Made by a program: the position numbers and the translations under genes. Shown piece by piece: positions 1 through 7,003 of a stretch of 64,000 nt of DNA. The first letter of the stretch is position 1; every line of letters begins with the position of its first letter. Under the pieces are notes generated by a model that was not told the origin of the DNA, made no database searches, and saw only the letters and a list, made by a program, of their open reading frames with translations. Source of the stretch: Chloroflexota bacterium (lineage in GTDB: Bacteria > Chloroflexota > UBA11872 > UBA12225); the NCBI GenBank assembly GCA_030447525.1, contig JAUJOR010000003.1, positions 126,194 to 190,193 of the forward strand, in the 5' to 3' direction.

Positions 1-44
1 ACGGCCAGCACCCCGGACACCGGCACAATCCAGACGAAATCCAC
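1..44 (-). CDS. 5' end of a membrane protein, possibly proton-pumping pyrophosphatase (partial)
   Basis: A GTG at 44-42 opens a frame that runs off the left edge and encodes 14 residues, MDFVWIVPVSGVLA, which look like the start of a membrane helix. A purine-rich ribosome site (GGGGGTAGGGA) directly precedes the GTG. The opening resembles the N-terminus of K+-insensitive membrane pyrophosphatases (HppA), which couple pyrophosphate hydrolysis to proton pumping. That identity rests on a few residues from memory and is an inference. The start codon call is firmer than the function. Confidence 0.4.
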   Translation of the reverse strand, partial: MDFVWIVPVSGVLA

Positions 45-180
45 TCCCTACCCCCTATGGTGGTCTCTCCATCCTGCCGGCTGGCCGCGCGGTTGACGCA
101 TGGCCCCGCCGGTGGATGGAAGAAGCTACGGTGACGCCGTTGTCACCAGGGCCACCCTCAAGTCGCTAGACGTCAAACGA

Positions 181-208
181 CGCCCCCGGGCCTGTAGGCC
201 GAGGGGCG
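181..208 (-). terminator. Terminator-like hairpin after hisC
   Basis: Arms 181-192 and 197-208 pair over 12 positions with two mismatches around a 4-base loop. The hairpin lies 12 bases past the hisC stop, and on the minus strand it is followed by a short T-run (TCGTTTG). It probably ends hisC transcription before the next minus-strand gene. Positions 45-180 hold no other gene that I can support. Confidence 0.5.
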
Positions 209-219
209 CCCAAGGCGCA

Positions 220-1296
220 TTATGCTAGCACGCCTTCAAGAGCCTCAACAAGCGCCCCCATCTCCGCTTCCGTCCCCACGCTAATCCGTAGGCAGCGCTC
301 GACGCGGGCCTTGGCGAAGTGGCGCACCAGGATGCGGCGGGCCTTGAGGGCCGCGAAGACCTCGGAGGCGGCACGGGAGGCCGGCTCCGCCAGGAGAAAG
401 TTCGTCGCCGAGGGCCACACCTTCCAGCCGAAGCGCTGGCGCAGGATGCCGGCGTAGCGGTCACGCCGCCGGGCGATCTCCTGGGCATTGGCCATCACCT
501 CATCGAAGCGCTCCAGGGCAACCATCCCCGCCACCTGCGTCAGGCGATCCACCGGATAGCTGTCCTGCACCTTGCGCAGCGCCGTGATCGTCGCCGGGGC
601 ACCGAAGGCGTAACCCAGGCGCATCCCGGCCAGGCCAAACGCCTTGGACATGGTGCGCAGGACGAGCACGTTCTCGTGGCGCGCCAGGAGGGGCAAGGCC
701 GTCTGGCCCCCAAAGTCGACGTAGGCCTCATCCACCAGCAAGAGCCCTTCAACGCTCCCGGCCAGGGTCTCGATCTCCTGGAGCTGATAAGGCGTCCCCG
801 TCGGGGCATTAGGGTTGGCGACGAGCGTCAAGCGCCCCCCGGCGGCCGCCAGGTCCGCCACCGGGAGCTCCCAGCTGGGCCCCAGGGGCACCGGAACAGG
901 AAAGGCATTCTGAATGCGGGCCAGGGTCTCGTAGAGGGAATAGCTGGGATCGGGATAGGCAATGCGGTCCCCCTCCCCGGCGACGACGCGGACGGCCAGG
1001 GTCAACAACTCGTCCGACCCGTTGCCACACAGGATGGCCTCGGGGGGCACGCCGTAACGGGCGCTCAGCCCCGCCCGCAGGGCCGTGCACACCGGATCTG
1101 GATAGCACTGCAAGGCGTCGCCGGCGGCTTCAGCCACCGCCTGGACTACCTGGGGCAGGAGGTACGGGTTCTCGTTGGTATTGAGCTTGACCCAGCCCTC
1201 CTCCTGAGGCTGCTCCCCGGGGACGTAGGGATGGAGCGCTGTAACGTGAGGGCGGATCCACGGCGGCGTCGCCCGCTCGGGCGCTCGTGTCGTCAC
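220..1296 (-). CDS. hisC: Histidinol-phosphate aminotransferase
   Basis: A 358-residue class I/II PLP aminotransferase that converts imidazole-acetol phosphate plus glutamate to histidinol phosphate in histidine synthesis. Visible family features are NTNENP near residue 39, NPNAPTG at 161-167, DEAYVDF at 189-195, the PLP lysine in SKAFGLAG (about K218) and a C-terminal LRISVGT that should hold the substrate-binding arginine. Length is typical. The GTG start at 1296 follows GGGGAGAG. No other his gene is adjacent, so it is a stand-alone copy. Paralogues acting on aromatic amino acids or cobalamin precursors (CobD-like) share this fold, but the motif set favours HisC. It is transcribed divergently from the aminotransferase at 1498. 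Confidence 0.88.
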   Translation of the reverse strand: MTTRAPERATPPWIRPHVTALHPYVPGEQPQEEGWVKLNTNENPYLLPQVVQAVAEAAGDALQCYPDPVCTALRAGLSARYGVPPEAILCGNGSDELLTLAVRVVAGEGDRIAYPDPSYSLYETLARIQNAFPVPVPLGPSWELPVADLAAAGGRLTLVANPNAPTGTPYQLQEIETLAGSVEGLLLVDEAYVDFGGQTALPLLARHENVLVLRTMSKAFGLAGMRLGYAFGAPATITALRKVQDSYPVDRLTQVAGMVALERFDEVMANAQEIARRRDRYAGILRQRFGWKVWPSATNFLLAEPASRAASEVFAALKARRILVRHFAKARVERCLRISVGTEAEMGALVEALEGVLA

Positions 1297-1390
1297 TCGG
1301 ACTCTCCCCTACTGCGTGCTTCTCTGCTCCCCCAAGTATCACCTGCACCCCCACGCCCCTGCCCCAGCGGGCGCCTCTCGCTGCGCCCAC

Positions 1391-1396
1391 TATAAT
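1391..1396 (+). promoter_or_regulatory. Possible -10 element (TATAAT)
   Basis: A perfect TATAAT lies in the divergent spacer between hisC and the plus-strand aminotransferase, about 100 bases before the preferred start at 1498. No good -35 is visible at 16-18 bases, so this is only a weak promoter call. Confidence 0.3.
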
Positions 1397-1497
1397 CCCA
1401 CGTCGGCGGCGCTCAGGCCCCCCGTGACCCTTGGCCTCCCCTTCTGACCCTGATGGCCAGGAAGGCGCCTCGGACAATGCCAGGAAGGACTTTGGCG

Positions 1498-2862
1498 ATG
1501 GTCTTGTCCAGCCCGACGCTGACCGGCGAGCTCCGCGGGCCGCGCATCGTGACGGAGCTCCCCGGGCCCCAGGCGCAGCGCCTGCTGGCCCTCTCGGAGG
1601 AGTACGAGCCGCAGGCGATGTCCGACCAGGTGCCGATGGTCTGGGCGCGGGGGGAGCGCGTCTGGCTGGAGGATGTCGACGGGAACGTCTTCCTGGACTT
1701 CACTTCCGGGGTGCTGGTGGTCAACGCCGGGCACTCCCATCCCCGGCTGGTCGCCGCCATGCGCGAGCAGGCCGATCGGGTGGTGAACACCTACGACTTC
1801 GTCAATGAATGGCGCCCCCGCCTGGCTCAGCGCCTGGTGGAGATCACCCCGCCAAACTTATCCAAAGCTGTGATCTTGACCACCGGCGCGGAGACGACCG
1901 AAGCGGCCATCAAGCTGGCCCGCAAATACACCGGGCGCTACGAGATCATCGCCTTCCACGGGGCCTTTCACGGACGCACCTACGGGGCCATGTCTCTAGG
2001 GGGCAAGCGCTCCTCCGCCGGGACGAAGGGGTTCGGTCCCTTCCTCCCCGGGATCGTCTTCGCCCCCTTTCCGTACTGCTACCGCTGCCCGTTCGGGCAG
2101 ACGCCGGACAACTGCCGACTGCACGGCACTGACTACCTGGACTGGCTGGTGGAGACGGAGACGGAGGACAACGTCGCCGCCGTCATCGTGGAGACCTACC
2201 AGGGCGGCTCGGGCTCCATCATGGCCCCGGAGGGGTGGTTCCCCAAGCTGGAGGCCTGGTGCCGGCGCCGGGACATCCTGTTGATCATCGACGAGGTGCA
2301 GGCGTCCTTTGGGCGCACCGGCAAGCTGTTCGGCTTCCAGCACTATGGGATCACCCCCAACATCCTTTGCCTGGGCAAGGGCATCTCCAGCTCGGTGCCC
2401 CTGGCGGCCATCGTAGGGGAGAGCCGGATCATGGACTCCCTGACGCCCGGCTCGCTCGGCTCCACCCACGGGGGGAACGCCCTGTGCTCTCGAGTAGCGC
2501 TGGAGAACGTCAACGTCATCATCGAGGAGGGGCTCTCCGAAAACGCCGCCCGCGTGGGGGGCCAGATGATGGCCCGCCTGCAGGAGCTACAAGCACGCCA
2601 CGAGTGCATCGGGGACGTGCGGGGGCTGGGCCTGGTCTTCGGCATAGAGATCGTTACCGCCAAGGCGACGCGCCAGCCGGACGCCGCCATGACCCACCGC
2701 ATCGTAGAGGCGGCCTACCGCCGGGGCCTCCTGCTGATCGCCCCCATCGGGTTCTACGGCAACGTCCTGCGCCTGGCTCCGCCCCTGGTGATCACCGAAG
2801 CGGAGGCCATCACCGGGGTCGACCTCCTCGGGGAGGCCATCTCCGAGGCGACGTTGGCTTAA
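1498..2862 (+). CDS. Class III PLP aminotransferase (4-aminobutyrate/acetylornithine type)
   Basis: A 454-residue class III aminotransferase, probably a cytoplasmic omega-amino-acid:2-oxo-acid transaminase. The order of motifs is typical: LDFTSGVLVVNAGHSHP near the N-terminus, TTGAETTEAAIKLARKYTGR, HGAFHGRTYGAMSL, the IIDEVQASFGRTG segment and the PLP lysine in LGKGISSS (K294 from this start). It best resembles 4-aminobutyrate aminotransferases (GabT), but substrate cannot be told from sequence alone. Starts at 1453 and 1477 are in frame. I prefer 1498 because GGAAGGA lies 9 bases before it and because the residues upstream look non-conserved. The downstream glycan operon has its own promoter, so this gene is probably transcribed separately. 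Confidence 0.8.
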   Translation: MVLSSPTLTGELRGPRIVTELPGPQAQRLLALSEEYEPQAMSDQVPMVWARGERVWLEDVDGNVFLDFTSGVLVVNAGHSHPRLVAAMREQADRVVNTYDFVNEWRPRLAQRLVEITPPNLSKAVILTTGAETTEAAIKLARKYTGRYEIIAFHGAFHGRTYGAMSLGGKRSSAGTKGFGPFLPGIVFAPFPYCYRCPFGQTPDNCRLHGTDYLDWLVETETEDNVAAVIVETYQGGSGSIMAPEGWFPKLEAWCRRRDILLIIDEVQASFGRTGKLFGFQHYGITPNILCLGKGISSSVPLAAIVGESRIMDSLTPGSLGSTHGGNALCSRVALENVNVIIEEGLSENAARVGGQMMARLQELQARHECIGDVRGLGLVFGIEIVTAKATRQPDAAMTHRIVEAAYRRGLLLIAPIGFYGNVLRLAPPLVITEAEAITGVDLLGEAISEATLA

Positions 2863-2890
2863 CCTTGCCTTAACCGAGGTTTCAACCCGG

Positions 2891-2919
2891 TTACAAAGTG
2901 CGGTAGAAGGCGCTATAAT
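2891..2919 (+). promoter_or_regulatory. Strong promoter for the glycan operon, apparently leaderless
   Basis: A -35 TTACAA (2891-2896) and a perfect -10 TATAAT (2914-2919) are separated by 17 bases. The expected transcription start, 6-8 bases beyond the -10, falls at about 2925-2927, the GTG start of the next gene. No Shine-Dalgarno sequence precedes that GTG, so the mRNA is probably leaderless. Confidence 0.7.
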
Positions 2920-2926
2920 CCGGCCC

Positions 2927-3748
2927 GTGCTGCAGAAGCGCCAGATCTCTGCCTTCTTTCCCTGCTTCAACGACGCCGGCACAATCGCCTCCATGGTCAT
3001 GGAGGCCCTGGTGGTGCTGCGGGAGCTGGCCTCGGACTACGAGGTGATCGTCATCGAGAACGGTAGCACGGACTACGCCTGGGACGTGCTGGACGAGCTC
3101 GAGCGCCTCTACGGAGTGCACGGCGTCGACCCCCTGGACCGGGGCAACGTGCGCATCATCCGTTTCGATCGCGCCCTGGACTACGGCGGGGCGCTGCGGG
3201 CCGGGTTCGGGGCCTGTCGCTACAACCTCATCTTCTACACCGACGGCGACGGGCAGTACGACGTCCGCGAGCTGCGCGTCCTCTACGACGCCTTGGAACG
3301 GGAAGAGGCCGCCGGACGCCAGGTGGACGTGGTGATGGGGAACAAGATCACCCGTCGCGACCCCATCCACCGCCGCTTCATCTCCTGGACCTACCACCAT
3401 CTGATGGCCTTTGTCTTCCAGTTCAAGGTGCATGACGTGGACTGCGATTTCCGGCTCATCAAGCGTCACGTGTTTGCCGAGGTGACCTTGACGCAGAACA
3501 GCGGGACGATCGCCCTGGAGCTGATGAGCAAGGTGCAGTACGCCGGCTTTCGCACGGTGGAGGTACCGGTGAACCATTACCACCGCGCCTACGGCGTCTC
3601 CCAGTTCTTTAGGCTGGGACGGCTGCTGGCCGTGGCCATCAGCCTGGCCAAGCTGTGGTGGTGGCTACGCGTGCAAGGGGGCAGCGGCGTCCCTGACCCC
3701 TTGCCCGCGCCCTTGCCCCTGGGGGCGGCTCGTCCGTTCACCAAGTAA
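2927..3748 (+). CDS. Family 2 glycosyltransferase (dolichol-phosphate sugar synthase-like)
   Basis: A 273-residue GT-A fold glycosyltransferase. The N-terminus FFPCFNDAGTI, the VIENGSTD motif, the metal-binding YTDGDGQYD and the MGNKITRRDP segment resemble polyprenyl-phosphate mannosyl/glucosyl transferases that load a sugar on a lipid carrier at the inner membrane face. There is one weakly hydrophobic C-terminal stretch near a WWW tract, but no clear multi-span domain. The start is GTG at 2927, set by the promoter just upstream. It begins a five-gene operon in which stop and start codons overlap by 1-4 bases (TAATG with the next gene). The sugar donor and lipid acceptor are unknown. Confidence 0.8.
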   Translation: MLQKRQISAFFPCFNDAGTIASMVMEALVVLRELASDYEVIVIENGSTDYAWDVLDELERLYGVHGVDPLDRGNVRIIRFDRALDYGGALRAGFGACRYNLIFYTDGDGQYDVRELRVLYDALEREEAAGRQVDVVMGNKITRRDPIHRRFISWTYHHLMAFVFQFKVHDVDCDFRLIKRHVFAEVTLTQNSGTIALELMSKVQYAGFRTVEVPVNHYHRAYGVSQFFRLGRLLAVAISLAKLWWWLRVQGGSGVPDPLPAPLPLGAARPFTK

Positions 3749-4827
3749 TGGCCGGCACGACTCGCGCCTTTGCGGGGAAACGCTGCCTGATCACGGGTGG
3801 CCTGGGCTTCATCGGCAGCAACCTGGCCCATCGCCTGGTGGCCCTCGGTGCCCGGGTGACGATCGTGGACTCCCTGATCCCCGCCTACGGAGGCAATCTC
3901 CACAACATCGATCACATCCGTGACCGCGTTCACGTCAATATCAGTGACGTCCGTGACCCGCACGCCATGCAAGTCCTGGTGCGAGGGCAGGACTACATCT
4001 TCAACCTCGCCGGCCAGATTGGTCACCTGGAAAGCATGGAGGACCCGCAGACGGATCTGCGGATCAACACCGAGGGCCCCTTGACCGTGCTGGAAGCCTG
4101 CCGGCGCTACAACCCGGGCGCCAAGGTGCTCTACGCCAGCACGCGCCAGGTGTACGGCAAGCCCCTGCACCTCCCGGTCGACGAGACTCACCCGCTGCAG
4201 CCGATCGACTGCAACGCCGTCTCGAACATCGCCGCCGAGCACTACCACCGGCTGTACTCTGCGGTGCACGGGCTGCGCACCGTCTGCCTGCGCCTGACCA
4301 ACACCTACGGCCCCCGGCAGATGATGAAGGACACCCAGGGGCGCTACGCCTTCATCTACTACTGGATCCGGCGCATCATCGACGGCGAGCCCCTGCTGGT
4401 GATGGGGGGGAACCAGACTCGGGACTTCACCTACGTGGACGACTGCGTGGGCGCCTTGCTCCTGGCGGCCGCCGAGCCGCAGGCGGATGGTGAGGTCTAC
4501 AACCTGGGCGGCGAGGCGATGAGCCTCCGCTCGCTGGCCGACCTCCTGATCCAGGTAGCCGGTGGTGGGCGCATCGAGCTGATGGAGCTACCCGCCGAGC
4601 GGCGGGCCATCGATCCGGGTAAGGTCTACCTGAGCTACGAGAAGATTCGCCGGGAGCTGGGCTGGGAGCCGCACGTCGGCCTGGCCGAGGGCCTGTCCCG
4701 GACAATCGCCTTTTACCGCCAGCACCGGGACCGCTACTGGAACGCCGCCGACGTCGCCGAGCAGCAGATCGACGCCCTGCAGATCGTGCGCCCCGGCGAT
4801 GATCTGCCGCCGAGCGCCCCCTCATGA
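3748..4827 (+). CDS. NAD-dependent epimerase/dehydratase-like SDR, YxxxK motif replaced
   Basis: A 359-residue extended short-chain dehydrogenase of the nucleotide-sugar epimerase/dehydratase group. The Rossmann motif GGLGFIG is at 17-23, the NLAGQIGH segment follows strand 4, and TYGPRQM and TRDFTYVDD are typical of the sugar-binding half. The usual catalytic Tyr-x-x-x-Lys pair is replaced by N156-AVS-N160. Some epimerase families have Asn in place of Tyr but keep the Lys. Here both are gone, so the protein may bind NAD and sugar without normal catalysis, or use other residues. It starts at ATG 3748, overlapping the GT2 stop, and ends overlapping the aminotransferase start (ATGA). The neighbouring DegT aminotransferase suggests a role in making an amino sugar. 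Confidence 0.75.
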   Translation: MAGTTRAFAGKRCLITGGLGFIGSNLAHRLVALGARVTIVDSLIPAYGGNLHNIDHIRDRVHVNISDVRDPHAMQVLVRGQDYIFNLAGQIGHLESMEDPQTDLRINTEGPLTVLEACRRYNPGAKVLYASTRQVYGKPLHLPVDETHPLQPIDCNAVSNIAAEHYHRLYSAVHGLRTVCLRLTNTYGPRQMMKDTQGRYAFIYYWIRRIIDGEPLLVMGGNQTRDFTYVDDCVGALLLAAAEPQADGEVYNLGGEAMSLRSLADLLIQVAGGGRIELMELPAERRAIDPGKVYLSYEKIRRELGWEPHVGLAEGLSRTIAFYRQHRDRYWNAADVAEQQIDALQIVRPGDDLPPSAPS

Positions 4828-6104
4828 CGCCGACGACGAGAGGGGCGCGACTGATCCCCTTCTACCTCACCAAGCCCCAGTACCTGGCCCTCAAGGCGGA
4901 GATCGACGGCGCCATCCGAGAAGTGCTCGAGGACAGTTTCTTTACCCTCGGCAAGCAGGTGGAGGCGTTCCAGCGGGAGTTCGCCTCCTATCTCGGCCAG
5001 GGCGCAGCGCCGGCCGAGACGGCCCCCTCTCAGGCCGAGCCACCGGCGCCTGGCGCTCGGCAAGGGGCAGCCTCTAGGCCCGCCGGGGCCGCCGGGGCCG
5101 CCGGGGGCTGGACGGGGCACGCCGTGGGGGTAGGCTCGGGGACGGATGCCATCCACCTGGCGCTGTGGGCCCTGGGGATCGGCGCCGGCGACGAGGTGCT
5201 CACCGTATCCCACACCGCGGTGGCCACGGCGGCGGCCATCGAGAGCAGCGGGGCGAGGCCGGTGCTCGTGGACATCGATCCGGTGAGCTACACCCTCGAC
5301 CCGGCCGGGCTGGAGGCCGGCCTGACGACCCGCACCAGGGCCATCGTCCCGGTGCACCTGTACGGTCACCCGGCGGCCATGACACCGATCCTGGACTTCG
5401 CCAGGCGCCATGGGCTGGCCGTCGTCGAAGACGTGGCCCAGGCCCACGGGGCGCGCTACCAAGGGCAGATGTGTGGCACGATGGGGCAGATCGCCGCCTT
5501 TAGCTTCTACCCCACCAAGAACGTAGGGGCCTACGGCGACGGCGGGGCGGTGGTAACGGAAGACGCCGGCCTGGCCGAGCGGGTGCGCCTCCTGCGCCAG
5601 TATGGCTGGTCACCATCACAGCGCTACGTCAGCCAGATCCGTGGCACTAACTCCCGCCTGGACGAGCTGCAGGCCGCCATCCTGCGCGTCAAGCTCCGCC
5701 ACCTGGACGAGGGCAACGAGCGCCGCCGCCGCCTGGCAAACCTCTACCGGGATGAGCTCGGGGATACGGCGGAGATCACCCTGCCGGCCGAGCTGCCCTG
5801 GGGGAGCCACGTCTACCACCTCTACGTGATCCGCGCCCAGGGGCGCGACCACCTGCGGGCCTACCTACAAGACCACGGGGTCAGCACCCAGATCCACTAT
5901 CCCCAGGCGGTGCACCGCCAGCCGGCCTACGCCGATCTCGGCTTCGCCCCCGGATCGTTGCCGGAGACGGAACGGGCCTGCGCGGAGATCCTTTCCCTGC
6001 CCCTCTATCCCGAGCTCCCCTTGGAGGACGTCAGGCGCGTGGGGACGGTGATTCGGGAATTCTACCGCCGGGGCACGATGCGCCCGGCCCCCCCCGGTCG
6101 ATGA
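4824..6104 (+). CDS. DegT/DnrJ/EryC1/StrS sugar aminotransferase with Ala/Pro-rich insert
   Basis: A 426-residue PLP aminotransferase of the DegT/StrS family, which aminates keto-sugar nucleotides. The fold is marked by PFYLTKPQY near residue 12, VGVGSGTDAIHLAL at 101-114, VVEDVAQAHGA ending near 210 and the PLP lysine in SFYPTKNVGAYGDGG (K232). Between residues about 58 and 98 there is an Ala/Pro/Gly-rich insert that most relatives lack. Its DNA holds a 9-base GC-rich unit repeated about three times near 5080-5110. The insert sits before the conserved GSGTDA loop and probably forms a surface loop. The gene overlaps both neighbours by 4 bases, so it is translationally coupled within the glycan operon. 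The family assignment is secure but the substrate is not. Confidence 0.85.
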   Translation: MTPTTRGARLIPFYLTKPQYLALKAEIDGAIREVLEDSFFTLGKQVEAFQREFASYLGQGAAPAETAPSQAEPPAPGARQGAASRPAGAAGAAGGWTGHAVGVGSGTDAIHLALWALGIGAGDEVLTVSHTAVATAAAIESSGARPVLVDIDPVSYTLDPAGLEAGLTTRTRAIVPVHLYGHPAAMTPILDFARRHGLAVVEDVAQAHGARYQGQMCGTMGQIAAFSFYPTKNVGAYGDGGAVVTEDAGLAERVRLLRQYGWSPSQRYVSQIRGTNSRLDELQAAILRVKLRHLDEGNERRRRLANLYRDELGDTAEITLPAELPWGSHVYHLYVIRAQGRDHLRAYLQDHGVSTQIHYPQAVHRQPAYADLGFAPGSLPETERACAEILSLPLYPELPLEDVRRVGTVIREFYRRGTMRPAPPGR

Positions 6105-7003
6105 ACGCCACGGAATATGAGGCCATGTACCGCCTGGAGGGCCACCTCTGGTGGTACGTCGGGATGAGGCGGATTACCGAGCGCGTGCTCAACGGGCACT
6201 TCCTGCCCACACGGCCGGCGCGGCGCGTCCTGGACGCCGGCTGCGGAACGGGGGGCAACCTGGCCTGGCTGGCTCGCTCGGGGCAGCCCTACGGCGTCGA
6301 CCTTTCCCCCCTGGCCGTAGAGCGCTGCCGCCGGCGGGGGCTGTCTAGGGTCGCCCAGGCGTCCGTGACGCGACTCCCGTTCGCGGACGAGACGTTCGAC
6401 CTGGTGACCAGCTTCGACGTCATCTACCACCTGGACGTCGAGGACGACGTGGCCGCCCTGCGGGAGATGCGCCGGGTGCTTTGCCCGGGTGGGACGCTCT
6501 TCGTCCGTGTCCCGGCGCTCGATCAGCTGCTGAGCAGTCACGATGCGGCGGTGCACACCCGTCAACGCTACACCGTACGGGAGCTGCGGGCCAAGGCGAC
6601 TCGCGCCGGGCTGGCGGTGGAGCGGGCGAGCTACGCCAACAGCTTCCTCCTCCCCCTGGCGGCGACGGCGCGCCTGGCCCAGCGCTGGGGCGGACCTCGG
6701 CGCCGGCCTCTACCGCTCGGCGCATGGGGACCACGTCCAGCGGCTGACGGTGACGCCGAGGTGGTGTCCGAGATGGACGTCGACTCGGATGTGCGCCCGG
6801 TGCCAGGGCCGGTGAACGCCCTCTTTTCCCTCGTCCTGGGGTTGGAGGGGGCGCTGCTGGCCCACGTCGACCTGCCCCTGGGGCTGTCGGCCTTCGTCGT
6901 CGCCCACCGGCCGGCGGCTGAGCCGGCTCAACCGGGGATCGAGCCGGCGGCGCTGACTACCTCGCTGGCTACATTGACTACATATGGAGAGCTCGGGCGG
7001 TGA
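6101..7003 (+). CDS. Class I SAM-dependent methyltransferase
   Basis: A 300-residue Methyltransf_11-type enzyme. Motif I is VLDAGCGTGGN (about 43-53), followed by the acidic end of strand 2 (GVDLSPLAVE), the motif FDLVTSFDVIYHL and MRRVLCPGGTLFVRVP. No membrane segment is clear, so it is likely a cytosolic protein that methylates a sugar, lipid or small metabolite made by the same operon. It begins ATGA-overlapping the aminotransferase and ends overlapping the next gene by 4 bases. The substrate cannot be assigned. Confidence 0.8.
   Translation: MNATEYEAMYRLEGHLWWYVGMRRITERVLNGHFLPTRPARRVLDAGCGTGGNLAWLARSGQPYGVDLSPLAVERCRRRGLSRVAQASVTRLPFADETFDLVTSFDVIYHLDVEDDVAALREMRRVLCPGGTLFVRVPALDQLLSSHDAAVHTRQRYTVRELRAKATRAGLAVERASYANSFLLPLAATARLAQRWGGPRRRPLPLGAWGPRPAADGDAEVVSEMDVDSDVRPVPGPVNALFSLVLGLEGALLAHVDLPLGLSAFVVAHRPAAEPAQPGIEPAALTTSLATLTTYGELGR

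Noticed and set aside
319..1395. 358-codon open frame opposite hisC
   Set aside because: Shadow of hisC; composition Arg/Gly/Gln-rich and no ribosome site.
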